This document shows positions 1 through 8,113 of a stretch of DNA of 64,000 nucleotides, in pieces (positions within the stretch are counted from its first letter, which is position 1; each line of letters begins with the position of its first letter). The stretch lies in assembly GCF_000230835.1 (NCBI RefSeq), contig NZ_CM001240.1:2116501-2180500 (forward strand). Reading direction: 5' to 3'. A program made the translations under genes and the position numbers. The notes below the pieces were generated by a model, which saw only the letters and a list, made by a program, of their open reading frames with translations, was not told where the DNA came from and made no database searches. Origin of the DNA: Clostridium sp. DL-VIII (GTDB taxonomy: Bacteria > Bacillota > Clostridia > Clostridiales > Clostridiaceae).

Positions 1-374
1 TTAGAGCTTTACTTAGAAGATCATATAAGGATTTTGCTCCAATGGCAGATATATTATCTTTTAATAATAATGATCTAGAAGTTAATATAAAAAAAATGAT
101 AGTAAAAAAGCAAAATGAGGCCGTGAACTTGACAGCAAATGAGTTTAAGATTTTAATAGTTTTTTTATCAAATCCAGAAAAAGTATTTTCAAGAGAAGAG
201 TTAGTTGAAAAGGCATTTGGAATAGATTATGAAGGTTTTGACCGGACAGTAGATACTTATATTAAGAATATCCGCCAAAAAATAGAAAGTAATCCTAAGG
301 AACCAGAATATATAGTAACGGTATATGGAATGGGATATAAATTTAATCCCAACTTTGCTGAGGTAAAAAAATGA
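1..374 (+). CDS. OmpR/PhoB-type response regulator, C-terminal part (cut by window edge)
   Basis: The reading frame is open from the left edge. The residues before the first ATG (RALLRRSYKDF) look like the end of a receiver domain and linker, so the ATG at 42 is internal and the gene starts outside the window. What is visible is a winged-helix DNA-binding domain with the usual pattern: 'LTANEFKILIVFLSNPEKVF', 'SREELVEKAFG', 'RTVDTYIKNIRQKIE' and 'VYGMGYKF'. The stop overlaps the start of the following histidine kinase (ATGA), so the two form a translationally coupled two-component pair. The target genes cannot be read from the sequence. Confidence 0.9.
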   Translation, partial: RALLRRSYKDFAPMADILSFNNNDLEVNIKKMIVKKQNEAVNLTANEFKILIVFLSNPEKVFSREELVEKAFGIDYEGFDRTVDTYIKNIRQKIESNPKEPEYIVTVYGMGYKFNPNFAEVKK

Positions 375-1765
375 AAATATCATTAGTTAAGAGAATAGCA
401 TTAGGCTTTATACTAGCAGTTTTAGGTTCAATTATTTTGGCGAGCATAATATCTAATTATACAGTCGGAGAAAAATTTAAAGAATATTTGGTAGACGAAC
501 ATAAAACAAAGATAGAAAATGTAGTTAAATCAATTGATGATTTATACAGTAGTCAAAAAGGAGATTCTAAAATAAATACTGAGGAAATTCAAAGATATGC
601 AGAATTGCAAGAATTATATATTGAGATTAAAGATATAAATAATAATACTATTTATTCTTCGGGAAAATCATATTTGCAGCATGATAATATGATGAATAAT
701 ATGATGGGACATATGATGAAGAATCCTTCAGGAATTAATATGGGTGAATATACTGAAAATGAATATCCATTAGAAGTTAATGATAAGGTGAATGGAAGTA
801 TAACTATTGGTTATTTTGGAGATTCTTATTTATCTTCTGCATCAGTAACATTTCTAAGTACTTTAAATCATTCATTAGTAATATCGGCTATAATAGCTTT
901 AATATTTGGAATTGTAATTAGCCTTATAATATCAAAGCAAATATCAAAACCTTTATCTACGATAACTGAAACTGCTAATGAAATTAGAAATGGTAATTTA
1001 AATGTTAGAGTAAAGAGCAGTACAAAGACTAAAGAAATAATTGAACTATCTAATTCTATAAATTATCTTGCAGAAACTTTAAATAGTCAGGAGATGCTTA
1101 GGAAAAGATTAACTTCTGATATGGCTCATGAACTAAGAACACCGCTTACTACATTGAAAACCCATGTAGAAGCTTTTATGGATGGAATATGGGAACCTAC
1201 TTATGAAAAATTCCAGGTGTTTTATGAGGAAATAGAAAGACTGACTAAAATGGTAGATAATCTTAGAGATTTAGCAAAACTTGAACAGACTAATATAGTT
1301 TTAAATAGAAGTAAAGCCAATCTTTCGGAGGAATTAGAGAAAATTTTGAATATTTATAAACCGCTTTATATTAAAGCAGAATATGAGTTAACTGGTGACA
1401 TAGAGCCAAATGTCATTGCAGTGGTTGATGTAGATAAATTTAAGCAGATTATGAATAATTTAATCACAAATTCCTATAAATATCTAAAGGCAAAAGGTAA
1501 AGTAACAGTAGCACTAAAGAATGAAAAGCAAAATATAGTAATTAAGGTTATTGATAATGGTATTGGAATACCTGAAAAGGATATACCTTACGTATTTGAA
1601 CGATTTTATAGAAGTGATTCATCTAGGAGTAAAAATACAGGTGGGTCAGGCATAGGACTTACTATTGTAAAAAGTTTTGTTCAAGCGCATGGTGGAAATG
1701 TATACTTAGAAAGTGAAACTGATAAAGGAACTATAGTTACTGTGGAACTGCCAAAAGTGAATTGA
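371..1765 (+). CDS. Two-component sensor histidine kinase with Met-rich sensor loop
   Basis: Membrane sensor kinase of 464 aa. It has a transmembrane segment at about 8-28, an extracytoplasmic region of about 140 residues, a second transmembrane segment at about 168-188, then HAMP, a HisKA domain with phospho-acceptor His253 in 'SDMAHELRTPLTTL', and an ATPase domain (N box 'NNLITNSYKY', G boxes 'DNGIGIP' and 'GGSGIGLTIV'). The extracytoplasmic part carries the cluster 'QHDNMMNNMMGHMMKN' at residues 103-118. Met/His clusters of this type bind soft metals such as Cu(I) or Ag(I) in other proteins, so metal sensing is a reasonable but unproven inference. It overlaps the partner regulator by 4 nt. 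Confidence 0.9.
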   Translation: MKISLVKRIALGFILAVLGSIILASIISNYTVGEKFKEYLVDEHKTKIENVVKSIDDLYSSQKGDSKINTEEIQRYAELQELYIEIKDINNNTIYSSGKSYLQHDNMMNNMMGHMMKNPSGINMGEYTENEYPLEVNDKVNGSITIGYFGDSYLSSASVTFLSTLNHSLVISAIIALIFGIVISLIISKQISKPLSTITETANEIRNGNLNVRVKSSTKTKEIIELSNSINYLAETLNSQEMLRKRLTSDMAHELRTPLTTLKTHVEAFMDGIWEPTYEKFQVFYEEIERLTKMVDNLRDLAKLEQTNIVLNRSKANLSEELEKILNIYKPLYIKAEYELTGDIEPNVIAVVDVDKFKQIMNNLITNSYKYLKAKGKVTVALKNEKQNIVIKVIDNGIGIPEKDIPYVFERFYRSDSSRSKNTGGSGIGLTIVKSFVQAHGGNVYLESETDKGTIVTVELPKVN

Positions 1766-1883
1766 ATTATACTCATGGAAATGTTTTAGCTGAATGGATG
1801 AGAGCTCATTAAAAACATAGAAAATATTGTTTCTAATATTGTATAAAGATGATATTCTTAATCTCATGGAAGGAAGTGGAGTT

Positions 1884-3032
1884 TTGGAGATATATGGTGT
1901 TTTCAAATCATTAGAGGATAGAGGCCGATATATATTTGATGTCATACAGAAGAATGGACCTATAACTAAAAGTGAATTAATTGACATGACTAAAATAAAA
2001 TTAACAACACTAAATAGAGATCTTCAAATATTAATTGATGAAAAAATAATTATTGAAAGTGATATTGGAAAATCAACTGGTGGAAGAAAGCCGAGTTTAT
2101 ATGATGTGAATCCTAAGGGATTCTATATTATCGGTATTGATATTTCTCGAACATATACCAGAATAGTAATAGCAAACTTAAAATTAAAGGTAGTAAAAGA
2201 GAAACTGTTAAATCAGGCGTATAAAATTGAAACTGTAGGGAATATTATACCGAATACTATAAAAAGTTTATACGCAGAATTACAGGTAGAAAAATCATCA
2301 ATTATAGGAATTGGAATAGGGATAGTGGGAGGTTTTGAGATTAAACCTTTATATGACGTTTTAAGCAGGGAATTAGAAGTACCAATATGTATAGATAATG
2401 GCGCAAATGCAGCTGTTATTGGAGAATATAATTTTGGAATTGGAAGAGGCAAAAAGAATCTCGCATATGTAAATTGTGGTGTTGGAATAAGAACAGGAAT
2501 AATATCATCAGGCGTATTAATTCGTACGATCAATAACTTAGAAGATGCCTTTGGACATATGATTGTTGAAGCAGATGGAGAATTATGTTCCTGTGGTAAT
2601 TATGGTTGTATAGAAAGTTATGTATCAATATCAAATATAACAAAAAAGTTTATTAATAAAGTAAAGGATAAGTTGCTTCTAAATGAAAGTAAAGAAGTAA
2701 ATAAAATAAATTATAAGGATATTTGTAGCCTTGCTGAAAAGAAAAATGAAGATGCAGTTGAAGTTATTAGAAATTCGGCAGTATATTTAGGAATAGGCCT
2801 TGCAAATTACATAAAATTATTTAATCCAGAACTGATAATATTAAGTGGACCTTTAATACAACATTCAGAGTTGTTTTATGATATAGCTAAGAAGACCGCT
2901 CTAGAAAAGTGTCATATTAAAAATAATAAAATTATATTTAGTAATAATGGATATTATAAAGATAAATCTATAGCAGTGGGAGCATGTGCTATGATAATAC
3001 AAAAAATAATAGAAGATAAGGAAGATGAGTGA
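1884..3032 (+). CDS. ROK-family transcriptional regulator
   Basis: An N-terminal winged helix ('GPITKSELIDMTKIKLTTLN', then 'GGRKPSLYDVNP') is fused to a ROK domain. The ROK part shows the zinc signature 'CSCGNYGCIE' preceded by 'GHMIVEADG', and the sugar-site region 'DNGANAAVIGEYNFG'. The phosphate-binding segment reads 'GIDISRTYTRIVI', without the usual DxGGTK of ROK sugar kinases, which fits a regulator better than a kinase. I prefer the TTG at 1884 because GGAAGGAAGTGGAG lies just upstream. An in-frame ATG at 1866 has that purine run inside its own coding sequence. The family usually senses a sugar or phosphosugar; the ligand is unknown, and no sugar genes are adjacent. Confidence 0.85.
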   Translation: MEIYGVFKSLEDRGRYIFDVIQKNGPITKSELIDMTKIKLTTLNRDLQILIDEKIIIESDIGKSTGGRKPSLYDVNPKGFYIIGIDISRTYTRIVIANLKLKVVKEKLLNQAYKIETVGNIIPNTIKSLYAELQVEKSSIIGIGIGIVGGFEIKPLYDVLSRELEVPICIDNGANAAVIGEYNFGIGRGKKNLAYVNCGVGIRTGIISSGVLIRTINNLEDAFGHMIVEADGELCSCGNYGCIESYVSISNITKKFINKVKDKLLLNESKEVNKINYKDICSLAEKKNEDAVEVIRNSAVYLGIGLANYIKLFNPELIILSGPLIQHSELFYDIAKKTALEKCHIKNNKIIFSNNGYYKDKSIAVGACAMIIQKIIEDKEDE

Positions 3033-3099
3033 TCATATAGATAGCATATCTTCTTTTAAGATATTATAAGAGCGAAATAGAAGGGAGTGTATATAGCCA

Positions 3100-3459
3100 A
3101 TGAATATAATAGCATTTATAGCAGTTGGAATACTTGCTGGAATATTAAGCGGAATGTTTGGAGTTGGAGGCGGAATAGTAATTGTACCTGCACTAGTATA
3201 CTTATGTGGTTTTAGTCAGCTAAAGGCTCAGGGAACATCACTTGCAATTATGTTGCCACCAGTTGGAATCGCAGCATTTATTCAGTATTACAAGCAAGGC
3301 CAGGTTGATGTAAAGGCAGGAATTTTAATATGCATTTTTTTAGTTTTTGGATCAATGTTTGGAGCTAAAATAGCTCATATTATTCCTATATCTGTATTGA
3401 AAAAATCTTTTGGTGTATTAATGATTTTGATGTCATTAAAAATGATTTTTTCAAAGTAA
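3100..3459 (+). CDS. Half-length TauE/SafE-family membrane protein
   Basis: A hydrophobic protein of 119 aa with about four membrane segments. Its N-terminus 'GILAGILSGMFGVGGGIVIV' is the TauE/SafE (DUF81) glycine-rich signature, followed by 'GTSLAIMLPP'. Most family members are about twice as long and carry this repeat twice, so this is a one-repeat form that would need to dimerise to make a full transporter. The family exports sulfite, sulfoacetate or related organic anions. Its position before a rhodanese/thioredoxin cluster fits a sulfur role, although a terminator separates them. AGAAGGGAG provides the ribosome site. I see no frameshift, so truncation seems natural. Confidence 0.75.
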   Translation: MNIIAFIAVGILAGILSGMFGVGGGIVIVPALVYLCGFSQLKAQGTSLAIMLPPVGIAAFIQYYKQGQVDVKAGILICIFLVFGSMFGAKIAHIIPISVLKKSFGVLMILMSLKMIFSK

Positions 3460-3487
3460 CAGAAATATATAAGAAACAAAGAAATAT

Positions 3488-3530
3488 CAGATGAATATAT
3501 TATATTTATATTTATCTGTTATTTTTTATT
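3488..3530 (+). terminator. Intrinsic terminator after the TauE/SafE gene
   Basis: The arms CAGATGAATATA and TATATTTATCTG form a 12-bp stem with one G-U pair and a 7-nt loop. TTATTTTTTATTT follows. This ends the upstream unit before the Crp/Fnr gene. Confidence 0.75.
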
Positions 3531-3601
3531 TAAGGATAGCTCGTTTTTATAATATATATTGAGTATAGAAGGCTATAAAGTTAATTGATCTGATAGATAT
3601 A

Positions 3602-3630
3602 AGATATATGTGACTAAGTCACATATATCT
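3602..3630. promoter_or_regulatory. 14-bp inverted repeat overlapping the Crp/Fnr gene promoter
   Basis: AGATATATGTGACT, a single central A, then its exact reverse complement. The core is TGTGA-N5-TCACA, close to Crp-type sites (TGTGA-N6-TCACA). A -10-like TATAAT lies at 3645-3650, so the palindrome covers the expected -35 zone. The site is 39 bp before the Crp/Fnr start codon and is the natural candidate for autoregulation. A terminator role is unlikely because no T-tract follows. Confidence 0.65.
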
Positions 3631-3668
3631 GTAAAAGATTAATATATAATAAAACTAAGAGGGGGATG

Positions 3669-4355
3669 ATGAATAATTTGAGCAAAGTGTTAGATGATAG
3701 TTTAAGGGATTTGGAATCTTTATATGAGGTTTATCCAATACTAAAAAAAATTGATAAAAATAATCATAACATAATAAGTAATCAGGCAGTTTTAAAAAAT
3801 GTATATTCCAATGAGTATGTGGCAGGTTCAGAAGAAAATTGTCATGGAGTTCTATTTGTAATAGAAGGAATAATAAAAATACAAAAGACTAACGAGGAAG
3901 GGGAAGAAACTAACCTTTATAATATAAAACAAGGAGAGTTTTGCCATGAAGCCTTAAGTTGTTTATCAAATTTAGAATCTTTGAATATAACAGGTAAAGC
4001 GATAGTAGATTCAAAAGTATGTTTAATTCCCTTTGAGGTAGTTAGAAAATATCTAATTCAAGATAATGAGTTTTTATTATATATGTATAAAGACTTGTAT
4101 AACAAGTTCAATACAGTAATAGGGAATAAAGAAGAGATTATTCACGAATCATTAGAAACGCGACTTATAAGGTTTCTAATAAATAGAAGAAGTAATATAA
4201 TTTATGTAACTCATAGTGAATTAGCTTTTGAAATAGATTCTGTTCGTGAAGTTGTAAGCAGAAAGCTTAAAAGTATAGAAAAATTAGGATATATAAGGTT
4301 GGAAAGAGGAAAAATAATAATACTTAAAGACTTGAGTGAGATATTGAAAAGTTGA
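3669..4355 (+). CDS. Crp/Fnr-family transcriptional regulator
   Basis: A regulator of 228-229 aa with an N-terminal cyclic-nucleotide-type beta-roll ('GVLFVIEGIIKIQ', 'KQGEFCHEALSC') and a C-terminal Crp helix-turn-helix ('THSELAFEIDSVREVVSRKL' then 'KSIEKLGYIRLERG'). Cysteines fall near residues 58, 92, 98 and 118 of the beta-roll, so thiol, persulfide or Fe-S sensing is possible. The pattern is not the classical Fnr N-terminal Cys cluster. There are adjacent ATGs at 3666 and 3669; the second sits better after AGAGGGGG. The likely operator is the palindrome at 3602-3630. The genes that follow are rhodanese, a C_GCAxxG_C_C protein and thioredoxin, which it probably controls. Confidence 0.85.
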   Translation: MNNLSKVLDDSLRDLESLYEVYPILKKIDKNNHNIISNQAVLKNVYSNEYVAGSEENCHGVLFVIEGIIKIQKTNEEGEETNLYNIKQGEFCHEALSCLSNLESLNITGKAIVDSKVCLIPFEVVRKYLIQDNEFLLYMYKDLYNKFNTVIGNKEEIIHESLETRLIRFLINRRSNIIYVTHSELAFEIDSVREVVSRKLKSIEKLGYIRLERGKIIILKDLSEILKS

Positions 4356-4413
4356 TTAAGTATTATCATAATAAAAAATAATAATTAAGATAAAACTTTA
4401 GGAGGAATTTAAG

Positions 4414-4734
4414 ATGTTTGATTTTTTGAATAGAAATGAAGGACGAGTTATTAATGTAAATGATGTGGACAATTTAATTGGAAAGATTGAATTGATTGAT
4501 ATAAGAGAAAAGTATGAGTATGAAGGTGGAAGCATACAAAGTTCGAAGAATATACCAATGGGAGAACTTTTAAACGAGCCAGAAAAATATTTAAATAAAA
4601 ACAAAGAGTATTACATAATGTGCCAATCAGGTGGGAGAAGTGCAAGAGCTTGTAATAGCCTTGGAAGCCAAGGTTTTAAGGTTATTAATGTTTCTGGTGG
4701 AATGGGTTCATATGTTGGAACAAGAAGAAGATAA
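4414..4734 (+). CDS. Single-domain rhodanese-like protein
   Basis: A protein of 106 aa forming one rhodanese domain: 'LIDIREKYEYEGGSIQSSKN' is the family's substrate-side motif, and the active-site loop is 'MCQSGGRSARA' with catalytic Cys70. 'GGMGSY' closes the domain. Rhodaneses of this size carry sulfane sulfur as a cysteine persulfide and pass it to thiols. There is no signal peptide, so it is cytoplasmic. GGAGG precedes the ATG by 8 nt. It lies 58 bp after the Crp/Fnr gene and before a cysteine-rich protein and thioredoxin, suggesting a sulfur-transfer and reduction chain. The physiological donor is unknown. Confidence 0.9.
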   Translation: MFDFLNRNEGRVINVNDVDNLIGKIELIDIREKYEYEGGSIQSSKNIPMGELLNEPEKYLNKNKEYYIMCQSGGRSARACNSLGSQGFKVINVSGGMGSYVGTRRR

Positions 4735-4809
4735 AAATTAGTTTAGTAAAGATTAAAGAATTATGAAGAAAAACATAACAAAATTTTAAGTTATATGAGG
4801 AGTAGGCAT

Positions 4810-5169
4810 ATGGAAAAAGTATTAGAATTTCATAAAGAAGGATATAACTGTGCAGAATCTATAATAAAGGCGTTTAATGAGGATAACAATTCAGATATTC
4901 CGGTTTCAATTGCAAGTCCTTTTGGAGGAGGTATGGCTGTAGGGGGGACCTGTGGAGCAATTACTGGAACACTTATTGCAGTAGGAGCATTAAAAGGAAG
5001 AAACTCAAATGAAGAAAAGAATAATTCAAGAATTGTAACAAAAGATATAATAAATAAAGTTAAAGAAAAATACGGAACCATAGAGTGTATTGAACTTAAG
5101 AAAAAGGGTATAACTTGCGATGAAATAATACAATATACTTATGAAGTTTTAAAGGAATATACTAAATAG
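4810..5169 (+). CDS. C_GCAxxG_C_C family protein
   Basis: A small protein of 119 aa with the spaced cysteines of this family: 'GYNCAES' near the start, 'GGTCGAITG' in the middle, then 'IECIELK' and 'GITCDEI'. The glycine-rich segment 'FGGGMAVGG' is also typical. The family is common in anaerobes and often sits with redox or selenium/sulfur genes; its biochemical role is not established. The upstream ATG at 4795 is in frame, but GAGGAG lies immediately before the ATG at 4810, so the later start is preferred. The gene is in line with the rhodanese and ends at a good terminator. Confidence 0.85.
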   Translation: MEKVLEFHKEGYNCAESIIKAFNEDNNSDIPVSIASPFGGGMAVGGTCGAITGTLIAVGALKGRNSNEEKNNSRIVTKDIINKVKEKYGTIECIELKKKGITCDEIIQYTYEVLKEYTK

Positions 5170-5228
5170 CATGAGTCCAGAGCGTATTTATTTTAAAATT
5201 GTATAAAAACATATTTGCAGAAATTATT

Positions 5229-5267
5229 AACAGATAGCCTAAGTAAGATTAGATTATCTGTTTTTTT
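5229..5267 (+). terminator. Intrinsic terminator after the C_GCAxxG_C_C gene
   Basis: The outer arms AACAGATA and TATCTGTT pair, with an inner CTAA/TTAG, followed by TTTTTTT. The rest of the 310-bp gap to the thioredoxin gene (5268-5479) shows no other clear element. Confidence 0.8.
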
Positions 5268-5479
5268 GTAGAAGTTAGTAGAGGATATGAATATTTTAAT
5301 TCAAGGGACTTATTAAATAAATTTGAATATAATATTATGAAGCCTCTAAAAATTAATGGGTAAATAGGAAATAGAAGATAAAAGTTAATGCTGGGTGATT
5401 AAATCGCAGGCAATGTAATAATATTTAATTATTATAATAGTATAGATGAATCTTCCAGTAAATAAAGGGAGGAATAAAT

Positions 5480-5797
5480 ATGGCAAGGGTAATAAATAGT
5501 AGAGAGTTTGTTGAAAATGTTGAAAATACTAAGGGAGTAGTTGTCGTTGACTTTTTTGCAACCTGGTGTGGACCTTGCAAAATGTTATCTCCAGTATTCG
5601 AAAGAGTTAGCAATGAAATTGGGGATAAAGCTAGGTTCTTTAAAATGAATGTTGAAGAAAGCAGCAGTATAGCTCGGAAGTATGGAGTAGCAGCAGTGCC
5701 AATGATGATTATATTTAAAGATGGACACCCAGTGGAAAATTTAGCTGGATTTATGCCTAAAGAAAATATAACAAATAAAGTAAGAGCACATTTGTAA
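5480..5797 (+). CDS. Thioredoxin
   Basis: A protein of 105 aa with a complete thioredoxin fold signature: 'VVVDFFATWCGPCKM' with redox cysteines 30 and 33, and the cis-proline loop 'GVAAVPMMIIFKDG'. Cytoplasmic, with no signal peptide. GGGAGG precedes the ATG. It is separated from the rhodanese/C_GCAxxG_C_C pair by a terminator and about 300 bp, so it probably has its own promoter, but the neighbourhood suggests it reduces persulfides or disulfides produced by that set. No thioredoxin reductase gene lies beside it. It may be one of several thioredoxins in the genome, so I do not assign a symbol. Confidence 0.93.
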   Translation: MARVINSREFVENVENTKGVVVVDFFATWCGPCKMLSPVFERVSNEIGDKARFFKMNVEESSSIARKYGVAAVPMMIIFKDGHPVENLAGFMPKENITNKVRAHL

Positions 5798-5815
5798 GAT
5801 TTAAGCTAAATTTAC

Positions 5816-5853
5816 AAAAATGTAGTCACTAAGCATGACTACATTTTTGTTTT
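5816..5853. terminator. Bidirectional terminator between thioredoxin and kinase genes
   Basis: AAAAATGTAGTCA and TGACTACATTTTT form a perfect 13-bp stem around CTAAGCA. The arm ends give T-runs in both directions. It lies between two convergent genes and can serve both. Confidence 0.85.
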
Positions 5854-5879
5854 AACTGCACTAAAATATGAACACTTAA

Positions 5880-6911
5880 TTAACATGGTAATTTTACAAT
5901 AAAAGTAGAACCTTTTCCACATTCACTTTGCACTTCTATTTTACCATCACATAAATCAATAATTTTTTTTACTAATGCTAAGCCTAAACCATTGCCTTCA
6001 GAGGAGTGGGATTTATCTCCTTGATAGAACTTGTCAAAGATATGATTTTGTACATCTTTTGACATTCCGATACCAGTATCAGAAATTACAGCAGTAATCC
6101 AATTAGAAGACTGTTTTAAAGTACATTTTATAGTTCCATTGTCAGGAGTGAATTTTATTGCGTTACTAAATATATTAGCCCATATCTGCATTATTAATTC
6201 TTCGTTTCCATAAAAAGTGATTGGATCTAAATCTACATTTAGGTCAATATTTTTGCTGGTCCATTTTGATTCAAAAAGCAATAAGGTTTGTCTGAGTTGC
6301 TCATCTAATTTAAATTTGTTTTTTTGAGCAATGATTCCCTGATTCTCAAGTCTTGATATCTGAAGAATAATAGAGACTAAATTTGATAGTCTTTTTGTAT
6401 TGCTAAGAATTTTGTTAATGTATTGATTTTTTTCTTCTTCTGTTAAAGTTTTATCCTGTAGCAGCATAGCATAACCATCTATAGAAGCAAGAGGTGTTTT
6501 AAATTCATGAGAAACATTAGCAATAAAGTCACTACGGAAAGTTTCTATATTATTTAATTCATTAACCATAATATTGAAATTACGATACATAGTTTTAAGC
6601 TCATCTGGATTATGCTTATTTTCATTTAATTTAATATTAAAATTGCCTTTTCCTACCTCCATTAATGCTTCGCTAAATTTTACAAGAGGTGATAATATTC
6701 TTTTTCCTACTATAGCTGAAATAGTTGTTCCGACAAATACACTAACCATGTATAAATTAATAATAGGTATTAATATAGAATGAGTTGAAAATGCATTTAG
6801 ATGGAAGTATATAGCTGTAATAATCGCAACAATTGCACCTGTAGCTAATATAATAAGAAAAGTTATAAGAGAAAAAACCAAACCTAATTTAAAGCTATGA
6901 TTATTATTCAT
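5880..6911 (-). CDS. Two-component sensor histidine kinase (short-loop type)
   Basis: A kinase of 343 aa. Two membrane segments at about 11-36 and 47-68 are joined by only about ten outside residues, so it probably senses in or at the membrane. HAMP spans about 70-120. The HisKA motif is 'NVSHEFKTPLASIDGY' with His135, and the ATPase has 'NIFSNAIKFTPDNG', 'DTGIGMS' and 'GNGLGLALVKKI'. The start overlaps the end of the response regulator gene by 8 nt, showing a coupled operon. The pair is divergent from the RND efflux operon, and kinases of this layout often respond to membrane-active antibiotics or peptides; that role is an inference. Confidence 0.92.
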   Translation of the reverse strand: MNNNHSFKLGLVFSLITFLIILATGAIVAIITAIYFHLNAFSTHSILIPIINLYMVSVFVGTTISAIVGKRILSPLVKFSEALMEVGKGNFNIKLNENKHNPDELKTMYRNFNIMVNELNNIETFRSDFIANVSHEFKTPLASIDGYAMLLQDKTLTEEEKNQYINKILSNTKRLSNLVSIILQISRLENQGIIAQKNKFKLDEQLRQTLLLFESKWTSKNIDLNVDLDPITFYGNEELIMQIWANIFSNAIKFTPDNGTIKCTLKQSSNWITAVISDTGIGMSKDVQNHIFDKFYQGDKSHSSEGNGLGLALVKKIIDLCDGKIEVQSECGKGSTFIVKLPC

Positions 6912-7581
6912 GTTTCTTCACCACTTTATACCCAAGTCCCCTTACAGTTGAAATTTCAAAATCTATATTATCCTTAAAACGCTCTCTTAAGCGGTTAATA
7001 TGCACATCTACTGTACGAATATCTGTTTCCGAATTAATTCCCCAAATTTCATCCATAAGCTGTTGCCTTGTAAATATGTGGTTTGGATAACAAATTAGTT
7101 TATATAATATGTAGAATTCTTTTTGGGGAAGCACTGTTACTTCTCCATGTTGGTATACGGATAGGGAATCAAATTCAAGCATAGTTTCGCCAATATATTG
7201 TTTTCTCTCATTTATAATTTGAGCCCTCCTAAGTAGTGCACCAACTCTTAATACCATTTCATTAACATCTATAGGTTTCACCATATAATCATCTATTCCA
7301 AGTGAAAAACCTCGTTGTTTATCTTGAAAGCTTTCCTTTGCTGTGATAATTAATACAGGAAGATTAAATTGAGCATCTCGAATAGATTTAACTAATTCAA
7401 AGCCATTCATATTAGGCATCATTATATCGGAAATAATTAAATCAATGTATTCTTTATCTAAAACTTCAAGAGCTTCAATACCATCTTTTGAGCAGGTTGT
7501 TTTATATCCATTTTTAAGTAATACAGTAGAAAATAATTCACATAGTTCTTTATCATCTTCTACAATTAGAATGTGAAACAT
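6904..7581 (-). CDS. OmpR/PhoB-type response regulator, likely controller of the RND efflux operon
   Basis: Receiver domain with 'ILIVEDDKEL', phospho-acceptor Asp52 in 'LIISDIMMPNMNG', and the Lys of 'DYMVKPID'. A winged-helix domain follows, with 'RTVDVHINRLRERF' and 'VRGLGYKVV'. The open frame extends further upstream, but the residues before 'MFHILIVEDD' are not receiver-like, and a G-rich ribosome site (GGGGGGGAAA) lies just before this ATG, so I start at 7581. The gene is first in the operon with its kinase. The shared upstream region holds three 11-bp-spaced TTAATATT repeats, the arrangement that OmpR-type regulators bind. Confidence 0.92.
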   Translation of the reverse strand: MFHILIVEDDKELCELFSTVLLKNGYKTTCSKDGIEALEVLDKEYIDLIISDIMMPNMNGFELVKSIRDAQFNLPVLIITAKESFQDKQRGFSLGIDDYMVKPIDVNEMVLRVGALLRRAQIINERKQYIGETMLEFDSLSVYQHGEVTVLPQKEFYILYKLICYPNHIFTRQQLMDEIWGINSETDIRTVDVHINRLRERFKDNIDFEISTVRGLGYKVVKKHE

Positions 7582-7699
7582 CTGTATTTCCCCCCCATGC
7601 AGAATAATTACACTAATTATACTATGTTTTATATGCATTTTAAAGTATTGTAAATTAAGTATGTTGAGCATCAATATTTAAGTAAATTTTTTGGGAAAA

Positions 7700-7729
7700 T
7701 TAATATTTAGTTAATATTGAGTTAATATT
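7700..7729. promoter_or_regulatory. Three TTAATATT direct repeats at exact 11-bp spacing
   Basis: TTAATATT occurs at 7700, 7711 and 7722. One-helical-turn spacing of direct repeats is the classic site layout for OmpR/PhoB-type regulators. The repeats lie about 120 bp before the response regulator gene and about 385 bp before the divergent efflux operon. Much of the surrounding 532-bp gap is simple AT-rich sequence in which chance repeats are possible. Confidence 0.5.
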
Positions 7730-7923
7730 TTAAATATATACTTTAATTTCAAATGGATATTCTAGATTTACATTTGAAGTTTTATTACAAAATTATTAAT
7801 AATAAGTTAAAATTCAATCTTAAATGTTTGAGTTTAAAAAATATTATTGTAATACGGCATATTTTATTTGTTTTATACTATGAATTAGAAATGGATTGAA
7901 AAATTTTAAGTAAAATAGAAAAG

Positions 7924-7955
7924 TTTAACTTGAGTTAATAATTCTATGCTATAAT
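7924..7955 (+). promoter_or_regulatory. Predicted promoter of the RND efflux operon
   Basis: There is an extended -10 element TGCTATAAT, with the -10 hexamer at 7950-7955. TTTAAC or TTGAGT upstream is only a weak -35 at poor spacing (20 or 14 bp). That pattern suits a promoter needing an activator. The predicted leader is about 150 nt and holds nothing else I recognise. Confidence 0.45.
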
Positions 7956-8113
7956 CAGTTATTATGATTATTTTGAGTAATATTAAATATAAATGGAAGG
8001 TGTGGAGTTATCCAGGTATTTTATAGAGTGAAAATCTAATTCTTAAAATGGAATGTTGTTTTTAGAATTAATGAGTAAGAAGTATTTGTTATTAAGAAAA
8101 TGGGAGGATAGAA

